Source: Vulcanimicrobiota bacterium (GTDB taxonomy: Bacteria > Vulcanimicrobiota > Vulcanimicrobiia > Vulcanimicrobiales > Vulcanimicrobiaceae). Taken from it: a stretch of 23,494 bases of DNA. The notes below the pieces were generated by a model, which was not told where the DNA came from, ran no database searches, and saw nothing but the letters and a program-made list of their open reading frames with translations. The stretch is taken from NCBI GenBank assembly GCA_013289785.1, contig JABCZE010000001.1, positions 1-23,494 on the forward strand, read 5' to 3'. Positions 17,354-23,494 of the stretch are shown here, in pieces; positions within the stretch are counted from its first letter, which is position 1; the number at the start of each line of letters is the position of its first letter. The translations under genes and the position numbers were made by a program.

Positions 17354-17359
17354 TCTATA
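17354..17359 (-). promoter_or_regulatory. Probable -10 element of the thiC promoter
   Basis: TATAGA on the minus strand lies 6-10 bases upstream of where the riboswitch begins, exactly where a -10 hexamer should be if transcription starts at the aptamer. The -35 position is poor. The same bases read outward as CTATAC on the plus strand could serve aceE, so the two promoters may overlap. Confidence 0.4.
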
Positions 17360-17425
17360 CGCCCGAAACGCAGTTCTTCCCAGGCAGTCGGGTGCTTTTG
17401 GAAGAGATGGGCGCGCCGGACGGAA
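17360..17425. promoter_or_regulatory. thiC/aceE divergent promoter region
   Basis: Between the probable thiC -10 and the aceE ATG there are only 66 bases. I see no well-formed -35 for either direction, no clear operator palindrome, and only a weak purine stretch (GGACGGAA) before the aceE ATG. Confidence 0.35.
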
Positions 17426-20119
17426 ATGACGCCAGCGATGACCAGCTTCGCACCCGACCCCGATCCTCAGGAGACTCGCGAGTGGCTTGAGGCCATGCGA
17501 GGCGTGCTTACCATCGAAGGCCCGGGGCGCGCGCGCGAACTGATCGCGGCGCTCGTCGACGAGGCGCGGCGTGCCGGCACGCCCGTGTCGCTCGGATTGA
17601 CGACCCCATACGTCAACACGATTCCCCTCGACCAACAGGCACCGATGCCCGGCGACCGCGAGGTCGAAGCCCGTCTGCGCCACTACGTCCGCTGGAACGC
17701 GTTAGCCACGGTCGTCCGGGCAAACAGGGTTAGCTCCGAACTCGGCGGGCACGTCGCGAGCTTTGCCTCGGCCGCGACGCTCTACGACGTCGGCTTCAAT
17801 CACTTCTTTCGCGCGCCCAGCGAAACGTTCGGCGGCGATCTCGTCTTCTTCCAGGGCCACTCCTCGCCAGGCGTCTACGCCCGCGCCTTCCTCGAGGGCC
17901 GCATCACCGAAGAGCAGCTCGAGCATTTCCGGCAAGAGGTCGACGGACACGGCCTTTCGTCGTACCCGCATCCCTGGCTGATGCCCGACTTTTGGCAGTT
18001 TCCCACCGTCTCGATGGGCCTGGGCCCGATCATGTCGATCTATCAAGCGCGATTCATGCGTTACTTGCACGACCGCGCGCTCTCCGATGCGTCCGATCGC
18101 AAGGTGTGGGCCTTCGTGGGCGACGGAGAGATGGACGAGCCCGAGTCGCTTGGTGCGATTTCACTGGCCGGACGGGAGAAGCTCGACAACTTGATCTGGG
18201 TCGTCAACGCCAACTTGCAGCGCCTCGACGGTCCGGTGCGCGGCAACGGCAAGATCATTCAAGAGCTCGAGGGCATCTTCAAAGGGAACGGCTGGAACGT
18301 CATCAAGGTCATCTGGGGACGCAGTTGGGATCCGCTGCTGGCCGCCGACTCCGGCGGAAGGCTCGTACAGCTGATGAGTGAGTGCGTCGACGGCGACTAT
18401 CAAACGTTTAAGTCGCGCAACGGCAAATACGTTCGCGACGAGTTTTTCGGGCGCTATCCGGAAACGGCGGCGTTGGTTGCCGATTGGAGTGACGATCAAA
18501 TCTGGGCTCTGCAGCGCGGCGGCCACGACCCGACCAAGGTTTTCGCGGCGTACGAAGCGGCGCGCAACCATCGCGGCGAGCCGACCGTCATCTTGGCAAA
18601 GACGATCAAAGGCTACGGAATGGGCGAAGCCGGCGAGGCTCAGAACATCGCGCATCAAGCCAAGAAGATGGAAATGGAGGCGATGCGCACCTTCCGGGAT
18701 CGCTTCGCGCTGCCGATTACCGACGAGCAGATGGCAGGCGATAAAATCCCGTTTTTCAAACCGGCGGAGAGTTCGCCGGAGATGCAGTACTTGCGCGAGC
18801 GTACCGCGGCTCTGGGCAGCGTCCCGCAGCGGCGGCGCCGTTCCGCGTCGCTGACCGTACCCGAACTGTCGACCTTCGACGCGCAACTCCAGAGCACGGG
18901 CGACCGCAGCATCTCCACGACGATGGCCTTCGTGCGAGTGCTCAACGCCGTGGCCCGCGATCCTGAGATCGGCGCGCGCGTCGTGCCGATCGTCGCCGAC
19001 GAATCGCGAACCTTCGGCATGGAGGGCATGTTCAGACAGCTGGGGATCTACTCGTCGGTCGGTCAGCTCTATCATCCACAAGACGCCGAACAGTTGATGT
19101 GGTATCGCGAGGACAAGCTCGGACAGATTCTGCAGGAAGGCATCAACGAGGCCGGGGCGATCTCGTCGTGGATCGCTGCTGGAACCTCGTACTCCAATCA
19201 CGACCTGCCGATGATCCCGTTCTACATCTTTTATTCGATGTTCGGCTTCCAACGGGTCGGCGATTTGGCATGGGCCGCCGGCGACAGCCGCACTCGCGGG
19301 TTTCTCTTGGGCGCAACCTCGGGTCGCACGACGCTCAACGGCGAGGGTTTGCAGCACGAAGACGGCAGCAGTCAAGTCGCGGCATCGTTCATTCCGAACT
19401 GCTGCAGCTACGACCCGACCTATGCGTACGAAGTCGCCGTAATCATTCAGGACGGTCTGCGCCGCATGCTGAGCGATCAGGAAGACGTGTACTACTACAT
19501 CACGCTGCTTAACGAGAACTACCAACACCCGGCGATGCCGCCCGACGCGCGCGAGGGCATCTTGCGCGGGATGTATCTTCTCCACGACTCCAGCGCCGCG
19601 GCGGGCAAGAAAGAGAAGAAAGCGCCGTGCGTGCAGCTCTTCGGTTCGGGCGCGATCCTGCGGGAAGTCGAGGCCGGCGCCGAGCTGCTTGCCAACGACT
19701 GGAACGTTCGAAGCGACGTCTGGAGCGTTCCCAGCTTCAACCAGCTGCAGCGCGACGGTGTCGCCGCACGCCGCTGGAATATGCTCCATCCCGAAGAGGC
19801 ACCTCGCCTGTCGTACGTCGAGCAGTGCCTGCGCGGGCGGCTCGGTCCCGGCGTCGCGGCTACGGACTACATCCGCACCTTCGCCGAACAGATCCATCCC
19901 TTCATGGACCGGCGTTACGTCGCACTTGGTACCGACGGTTACGGGCGCAGCGATTTTCGCCGCAAGCTCCGCAGGTTTTTCGAAGTCGACCGGCACTTCG
20001 TCGCGGTGGCCGCGCTCCAGGCGCTGGCCGCCGACGGCGCCGTCGCGCCTGCGACGGTCAAAAAAGCGATCGAGAAGTACGGAATCGACCCCGACAAGCC
20101 CAACCCCGTTACCGTGTAG
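17426..20119 (+). CDS. aceE: Pyruvate dehydrogenase E1 component, homodimeric type (AceE)
   Basis: 897 aa, the length of the single-chain E1 of the E. coli type, as opposed to split alpha/beta E1. It decarboxylates pyruvate with TPP and transfers the acetyl group to the lipoyl arms of E2. The TPP/Mg motif GDGE begins at Gly232 ('GDGEMDEPES'), with the Asn of 'VVNANLQRLDG' following. 'SSELGGHVASFASAATLYDVGFNHFF' near residues 103-128 carries the E1 signature (quoted as a block by position only). 'HQAKKM' and 'TTLNGEGLQHEDG' are also typical of AceE. The C-terminal transketolase-like domain ends near 890. An alternative ATG lies 12 bases downstream (17438); both Shine-Dalgarno sites are weak. 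It is followed 11 bp later by the E2 gene, so they form an operon. It diverges from riboswitch-controlled thiC, which supplies its cofactor. Confidence 0.97.
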   Translation: MTPAMTSFAPDPDPQETREWLEAMRGVLTIEGPGRARELIAALVDEARRAGTPVSLGLTTPYVNTIPLDQQAPMPGDREVEARLRHYVRWNALATVVRANRVSSELGGHVASFASAATLYDVGFNHFFRAPSETFGGDLVFFQGHSSPGVYARAFLEGRITEEQLEHFRQEVDGHGLSSYPHPWLMPDFWQFPTVSMGLGPIMSIYQARFMRYLHDRALSDASDRKVWAFVGDGEMDEPESLGAISLAGREKLDNLIWVVNANLQRLDGPVRGNGKIIQELEGIFKGNGWNVIKVIWGRSWDPLLAADSGGRLVQLMSECVDGDYQTFKSRNGKYVRDEFFGRYPETAALVADWSDDQIWALQRGGHDPTKVFAAYEAARNHRGEPTVILAKTIKGYGMGEAGEAQNIAHQAKKMEMEAMRTFRDRFALPITDEQMAGDKIPFFKPAESSPEMQYLRERTAALGSVPQRRRRSASLTVPELSTFDAQLQSTGDRSISTTMAFVRVLNAVARDPEIGARVVPIVADESRTFGMEGMFRQLGIYSSVGQLYHPQDAEQLMWYREDKLGQILQEGINEAGAISSWIAAGTSYSNHDLPMIPFYIFYSMFGFQRVGDLAWAAGDSRTRGFLLGATSGRTTLNGEGLQHEDGSSQVAASFIPNCCSYDPTYAYEVAVIIQDGLRRMLSDQEDVYYYITLLNENYQHPAMPPDAREGILRGMYLLHDSSAAAGKKEKKAPCVQLFGSGAILREVEAGAELLANDWNVRSDVWSVPSFNQLQRDGVAARRWNMLHPEEAPRLSYVEQCLRGRLGPGVAATDYIRTFAEQIHPFMDRRYVALGTDGYGRSDFRRKLRRFFEVDRHFVAVAALQALAADGAVAPATVKKAIEKYGIDPDKPNPVTV

Positions 20120-20130
20120 AAGAGCGGCAT

Positions 20131-21699
20131 ATGAGCAATACGATCGAGGTCCGCGTCCCCGATATCGGCGACTTCAAAGAAGTGCCGGTCATCGAAGTCT
20201 TGGTCAAGCCCGGCGATCGTGTGAAGAAAAACGATTCGCTCATTACGCTCGAGAGCGAGAAAGCCTCGATGGAAGTGCCGTCGGAGGCCGATGGTGTGGT
20301 GCAAGACGTGAAGGTGAAAGTCGGCGATAAGGTGTCGCAGGGCGCGACGATTCTCGTGTTGAGCTCCGACGCCGGCGCAGCGGCACCGCCTGTGCCTGCT
20401 GCGTCCCCTGCGCCGGCGGCACCCGCCGCTTCCTCGCAAACCGCGCAGACGATCGAAGTGCGCGTTCCGGACATCGGCGACTTCAAAGACGTGCCCGTCA
20501 TCGAGGTCTTGGTCAAGCCCGGCGACCGCGTAAAGAAGAACGAGTCGCTCGTTACCCTCGAGAGCGAGAAAGCGTCGATGGAAGTGCCGTCCGAGGCAGA
20601 AGGCGTCGTACAAGACGTCAAGGTGAAGGTCGGCGACCGGGTCTCGAAGGGTACTCCGATCGTCGTGCTCGCCGCGCCGGAAAGCGCTGCGCCGGCAAAA
20701 GCGGCCGCGCCCGCACCGCAAGCGCAATCCGCGCCGCAAGCGCAATCCGCGCCGCAAGCGCAATCCGCGCCGGTAGAGTCGTCGGGAAACGGTATCGTTC
20801 ACGCGGGGCCGTCGATCCGGCGCTTTGCGCGCGAGCTCGGCGTGAATCTACAAAAGCTGCGCGGTACCGGCCCAAACGGCCGCGTGACTCGCGAGGACGT
20901 GCAAGGCTTCGTCAAGAGCGCGCTGCAGAGCGGCGTTGCCGCCGGCGGCGCCGCAACGCCGTTTGCCGGGCTGCCGCCCTGGCCGAAACTGGATTTCTCG
21001 CAATACGGCGCGACGGAGCGGAAGCCGCTTTCGCGCATCAAGAAACTTTCCGGTCCGAACCTGCATCGCAACTGGGTGCTCATTCCGCACATCACCAACT
21101 ACGACGAAGCCGACGTCACCTCGATCGAAGAACTTCGCAGCGAGGTCAACGCCGAACAAACAAAGTCCGGCGGCCCCAAGCTCACGATGCTCGCATTCCT
21201 GATTCGCGCCAGCGTCGCGGCACTGCAACGCTTCCCAGAGTTCAACGCTTCACTCGACGGCGACGAGCTGATCCTCAAGCAGTATTACAACGTCGGCTTC
21301 GCGGCCGACACGCCCGGCGGGCTGGTCGTGCCCGTAATCAAGAACGCCGATAAGAAAGGCTTGATCGAGATCGCGCGCGAGGCCGTCGAGCTTGCCGGTA
21401 AGGCGCGCGAGGGCAAGTTGACGCTCGGGCAGATGCAGGGCGGGAGCTTCACGATCTCGTCGATCGGGGGCATCGGCGGCACGGCCTTCACCCAAATCGT
21501 CAACGCGCCGGAAGTTGCAATTCTCGGCGCGACGCGTACCGCAACCAAACCCGTGTGGGACGGCAAGCAGTTCGTGCCGCGGCTGATGCTGCCGATCAGC
21601 GTGAGCTACGATCACCGCGTGGTCGACGGCGCCGGCGCCGCGCGATTCCTAGTCTACGTCGCCGAGTTACTCGCCGACTTCCGCCGCGTCATGCTTTAG
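20131..21699 (+). CDS. aceF: Pyruvate dehydrogenase E2, dihydrolipoyl acetyltransferase with two lipoyl domains
   Basis: 522 aa. Two lipoyl domains occupy about 4-77 and 107-180, with the lipoylated Lys at 44 and 147 in 'ESEKAS'. They are 65/74 identical by direct comparison, a recent internal duplication. Ala/Pro linkers separate them; the second linker has three 'APQAQS' units (195-212). The peripheral subunit-binding domain is at about 224-261 ('AGPSIRRFARELG'). The catalytic domain follows, with His495 in 'SYDHRVVDG' (DHRxxDG motif) and 'TISSIGGIGGTAFT' at 441-454. It transfers acetyl from lipoyl groups to CoA and forms the core of the complex. The start is ATG 20131, 11 bp after aceE; a longer open frame to 19627 lies inside aceE and is not real. 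No lipoamide dehydrogenase (E3) follows, so it must be elsewhere. The 3' end overlaps the convergent lipoprotein gene by 4 bp. Confidence 0.97.
   Translation: MSNTIEVRVPDIGDFKEVPVIEVLVKPGDRVKKNDSLITLESEKASMEVPSEADGVVQDVKVKVGDKVSQGATILVLSSDAGAAAPPVPAASPAPAAPAASSQTAQTIEVRVPDIGDFKDVPVIEVLVKPGDRVKKNESLVTLESEKASMEVPSEAEGVVQDVKVKVGDRVSKGTPIVVLAAPESAAPAKAAAPAPQAQSAPQAQSAPQAQSAPVESSGNGIVHAGPSIRRFARELGVNLQKLRGTGPNGRVTREDVQGFVKSALQSGVAAGGAATPFAGLPPWPKLDFSQYGATERKPLSRIKKLSGPNLHRNWVLIPHITNYDEADVTSIEELRSEVNAEQTKSGGPKLTMLAFLIRASVAALQRFPEFNASLDGDELILKQYYNVGFAADTPGGLVVPVIKNADKKGLIEIAREAVELAGKAREGKLTLGQMQGGSFTISSIGGIGGTAFTQIVNAPEVAILGATRTATKPVWDGKQFVPRLMLPISVSYDHRVVDGAGAARFLVYVAELLADFRRVML
20140..20670 (+). 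repeat. Duplicated lipoyl-domain coding unit
   Basis: Two units, 20140-20361 and 20449-20670, encode lipoyl domains 65/74 identical in protein and spaced by 309 bp. Synonymous differences are scattered along both copies, so the duplication is not brand new. Recombination between them would delete one domain in frame. Confidence 0.9.
20713..20766 (+). repeat. 18-bp minisatellite, three copies, in the aceF linker
   Basis: Three tandem 18-bp units (20713-20730, 20731-20748, 20749-20766) differ by a single base in the first copy, and a partial fourth follows. Each encodes Ala-Pro-Gln-Ala-Gln-Ser, so copy-number change would only alter linker length. Confidence 0.9.
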
Positions 21700-22730
21700 C
21701 GAATCGCAATTCCCCAGGCGCAGCCGGCACCCTGAATATCGGCATTCGTGTAAAGCACCGACGGTTTGAGGTCCGCGCTGAACTGCTTGCGGCTCGTCGG
21801 ATAGACGTCAATGCCGGCGCTGCCGGAGTTACCGCAGTTTGCGACGTAGAGGTCACCCGTCGACGTGAAGGCAAAGGCCGACATGTACGAGCTCGAAGGC
21901 AACCCCGCCGGATCGACGACGCTCGGCTTGGCCCCTTTCTTGAGGTCGCTAGCATCGTAACGCACGACGGCCGCCGCGGACCCATTGCTCGAGCTGAAGA
22001 GGTTTCCGGCGCGATCGAACGCCAGCGATCCCGGCGAATTGAGCCCATCGAGGAAGTAGGGGCTGCTCGTGTACGGCGGTTTTGCGACGGCGATCGAATT
22101 CGTGCCGGTACTGTTGAATATCGATATGTACAGATTTGCCGACTTGTCGAAGGCGATGCCGTACGGCTGATACCCTCCGCCGTCGAGCGTTAGTGCGGGG
22201 CTGAGGGTGCCGCTCTTTGTAAAGGGGCCGCTGTACTCCAAGACTTCATTATTTCCGGGCGAACTCGCCCAGAGGTCTCCGGACGGGTCGAAGGCTAACG
22301 CGTCGGAGCCGTCGGTGCCGGAGAGAACGAAACTGTACTTCGGCAGCGACGACGCTTTGAGCGGCAAGTCAAAGACGAGCACGGTCACCGGGTTGCCACC
22401 ATATTTACCGAAGGACAAGATCCAGAGGTGCCCAGATGTATCGACGCTCATCCCGCTGGTGTAGTTCAGGTCGTTCTGCTGGTTGCCGCCGACGTCGAGC
22501 GTCTTCGACTTCGCATGTAACGGTATCTTCGCTGCCTGCACTTCCGGGTAGGTTCTGCCCGCGTAGAGCGTCCAGTAGACGTGCTGAGCGGGCTTATGGG
22601 CGCCGGGGCCCAGCAGGCGAAGAAAGGCGTCGGCTTGCGGCGCCTCAATCTGCGGGGGCGTAGCACCTCCGCTCGAGCATCCTGCCAACAGCGCGGCAAA
22701 TGCGATAACGGCCGTAGTCCACAACTTCAT
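21696..22730 (-). CDS. Lipoprotein with NHL-like beta-propeller
   Basis: 344 aa. The N-terminus is a lipoprotein signal peptide: MKLWTTAVIAFA then lipobox L15-A16-G17-C18, followed by Ser-Ser-Gly-Gly, so it is lipidated at Cys18 and anchored in a membrane facing the periplasm or surface. The rest repeats a pattern of 'GxAFDxxGNLxxSS': 'SVDTSGHLWILS', 'AFDPSGDLWASS', 'AFDKSANLYISI', 'AFDRAGNLFSSS' and 'AFTSTGDLYVAN', at least five blades spaced about 45-55 residues. That is the NHL/SMP-30-type propeller. Function is unknown; binding or scaffolding is more likely than catalysis, since no catalytic residues stand out. Two Cys near the C-terminus may pair. The start is ATG 22730, with GGAGG 8 bases upstream; the frame extends to 22790 but the lipobox fixes the shorter start. 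It overlaps aceF by 4 bp at the 3' end. Confidence 0.87.
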   Translation of the reverse strand: MKLWTTAVIAFAALLAGCSSGGATPPQIEAPQADAFLRLLGPGAHKPAQHVYWTLYAGRTYPEVQAAKIPLHAKSKTLDVGGNQQNDLNYTSGMSVDTSGHLWILSFGKYGGNPVTVLVFDLPLKASSLPKYSFVLSGTDGSDALAFDPSGDLWASSPGNNEVLEYSGPFTKSGTLSPALTLDGGGYQPYGIAFDKSANLYISIFNSTGTNSIAVAKPPYTSSPYFLDGLNSPGSLAFDRAGNLFSSSNGSAAAVVRYDASDLKKGAKPSVVDPAGLPSSSYMSAFAFTSTGDLYVANCGNSGSAGIDVYPTSRKQFSADLKPSVLYTNADIQGAGCAWGIAIR

Positions 22731-22738
22731 TGCAAGCG

Positions 22739-22743
22739 CCTCC
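22739..22743 (-). promoter_or_regulatory. Ribosome binding site deciding the lipoprotein start
   Basis: GGAGG lies 8 bases before the ATG at 22730. Together with the lipobox it rules out the 20-residue upstream extension. Confidence 0.7.
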
Positions 22744-22811
22744 GATACGCCACTGTTTACGATTACGGAAGGTCGTCGCCCTTGCGCCAATCCGGACAGT
22801 AAGTGTCATGT

Positions 22812-22842
22812 TTGACCGGTATGCTCGTGGAAACGCTTACAC
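22812..22842 (+). promoter_or_regulatory. Possible promoter of the VOC gene
   Basis: TTGACC (22812-22817) and TTACAC (22837-22842) resemble -35 and -10 hexamers, with a 19-base spacer that is longer than ideal. The VOC ribosome site AAGGAG (22850-22855) follows closely, so transcription would start almost at it. This is a weak call. Confidence 0.25.
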
Positions 22843-22864
22843 AAAAACAAAGGAGACGAGCAGA

Positions 22865-23209
22865 ATGATCAAGGGAATCGACATCGCGGCCTACCTGGTG
22901 CGCGATCCGCAGGCGCAGATCGCCTTCTATCGCGACGTGCTGGGCATGAAGCCGACCGAGATCGACGATCAAGGGCGGGGCGCGGAGTTCACGCTGGCCG
23001 ACGGCTCGACGTTCGGCGTCTGGAAACCCGAAGGCGGTGAGACCGGCGGCGCGATCATGTTCGCGGTCGACGACGCAAAGGCGGCGGTCGAACACTATCG
23101 GGCGCGCGGGCTCAAGCTGTCTGACGTGATGGAATCGCCGGTCTGTTTCATGTCGTTCGGCGCAGACCCCGAAGGGAACGGCCTGATCATCCATCAGCGC
23201 AAGGCGTAG
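22865..23209 (+). CDS. VOC (glyoxalase/bleomycin-resistance fold) protein
   Basis: 114 aa, one VOC domain of two beta-alpha-beta-beta-beta units. The first unit is 'GIDIAAYLVRDPQAQIAFYRDVLGMKP' at 4-30 (given by position); the second is at 62-112, with 'GGAIMFAVDDAKAAVEHYRARG' and 'DPEGNGLIIHQ'. VOC proteins bind metals and catalyse isomerisation, epimerisation or ring cleavage, or simply bind small ligands. Here the first-strand His is replaced (IDIAAY), and the usual final Glu of 'GN-x-x-E-x-H' is Ile, so the classic glyoxalase I metal site is not intact. A non-metal ligand-binding role is possible. The start is ATG 22865, with AAGGAG 9 bases upstream (22850-22855); an open frame to 22730 was rejected. 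It is cytoplasmic. The 3' end overlaps a convergent WYL regulator by 16 bp. Confidence 0.88.
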   Translation: MIKGIDIAAYLVRDPQAQIAFYRDVLGMKPTEIDDQGRGAEFTLADGSTFGVWKPEGGETGGAIMFAVDDAKAAVEHYRARGLKLSDVMESPVCFMSFGADPEGNGLIIHQRKA

Positions 23210-23494
23210 CGCGCCAATGCGTGCCGCGCTCGCGCGACGATCTCGTCGCGCAGCGCGGTGGGTTCGATGAGCGTCGCCACGTCGGACCACGCAAGCGCTT
23301 GGAAGAGCGCGACCTCGCGGCCCGGAAACGTGACGCGAACGCGCGTCTCGCTTGCGTCTTGTTCGAGTATCTCCGTAGGCCAATAGTACGTGACGCGTTC
23401 GAGCGCATCGTTCGGCATGCAAAACGTTACGATGCAATCGGCGGTGCGCGACACCTCGGCAAATCGCGCCGACGACTCGGCCCAATAACGCTCC
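23194..23494 (-). CDS. WYL-domain transcriptional regulator, C-terminal fragment
   Basis: About 99 codons are visible. The frame is open to the right edge of the window, so the N-terminal HTH and most of the WYL domain lie outside. What remains fits the C-terminal extension of YafY/PafC-type regulators: a strand pair ('RVRVTFPG'), then 'EVALFQALAWSDVATLIEPTALRDEI', then a helical end 'ARHALARYALR'. The 'W-x-x-x-x-x-L-x-P-x-x-L-R-x-E' pattern is typical of these proteins. They bind a ligand, often a nucleic acid or nucleotide-like molecule, and regulate transcription. A GTG at 23454 is in frame but would remove the visible upstream coding sequence, so I do not use it as the start. Its target is unknown; VOC genes are often found beside WYL regulators, but here the two converge. 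Confidence 0.7.
   Translation of the reverse strand, partial: ERYWAESSARFAEVSRTADCIVTFCMPNDALERVTYYWPTEILEQDASETRVRVTFPGREVALFQALAWSDVATLIEPTALRDEIVARARHALARYALR

Noticed and set aside
18161..19996. 611-codon minus-strand frame inside aceE
   Set aside because: aceE is unambiguous across the same region; the antisense product has no recognisable motif.
19627..20130. N-terminal extension of aceF
   Set aside because: It lies within the aceE coding sequence in another frame; the lipoyl domain begins immediately after ATG 20131.

Overview
The window is GC-rich, gene-dense bacterial chromosome with no sign of mobile DNA, CRISPR, rRNA or tRNA. It suggests a didermic, probably aerobic or facultative heterotroph. 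Supporting genes are a heptose-bisphosphate phosphatase homologue (normally lipopolysaccharide-related), a lipoprotein, a secreted lytic transglycosylase, and a pyruvate dehydrogenase of the single-chain AceE type. The very large secreted VPS10/sortilin-like propeller proteins are common in lineages such as Acidobacteriota, Gemmatimonadota and Eremiobacterota. I cannot fix the phylum from sequence alone; an Eremiobacterota- or Acidobacteriota-like genome is my best guess.

Layout. (1) 142-561(+): small secreted CARDB-like protein. (2) 613-4259(+): a two-gene hydantoinase/oxoprolinase operon (HyuA-HyuB type, stop/start overlapped). (3) 7109-4256(-): an MFS sugar porter followed by a family-2 glycosyltransferase with an unassigned C-terminal half. 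(4) 7148-7987(+): a serine beta-lactamase-like hydrolase. (5) 14232-7979(-): two tandem paralogous VPS10-like beta-propeller exoproteins, translationally coupled, with a possible 49-aa membrane peptide just upstream (14271-14420). (6) 14421-15062(+): lytic transglycosylase. (7) 17255-15032(-): thiC under a clear TPP riboswitch, then a gmhB-like HAD phosphatase separated from it by a 13-bp perfect inverted repeat. (8) 17426-21699(+): aceE-aceF, pyruvate dehydrogenase E1 and E2; E3 is not in the window. (9) 22730-21696(-): an NHL-like propeller lipoprotein. (10) 22865-23209(+): a VOC/glyoxalase-fold protein. (11) 23494-23194(-): C-terminal part of a WYL-domain regulator, cut by the window edge.

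How the parts relate. The best functional link is thiC (thiamine pyrimidine synthesis, TPP-controlled) divergent from the TPP-dependent aceE. The porter and glycosyltransferase form a probable sugar uptake/glycan operon. All five convergent gene pairs overlap at their 3' ends (4, 9, 31, 4 and 16 bp), and several co-directional pairs overlap too, so there is almost no room for intrinsic terminators. Four genes appear to use GTG or TTG starts.

No clearly new multi-gene system is proven here. The most promising leads are the tandem VPS10-like pair with its small membrane ORF, the hairpin that abuts the gmhB start codon, and the glycosyltransferase C-terminal domain. No gap longer than about 190 bases lacks a gene.
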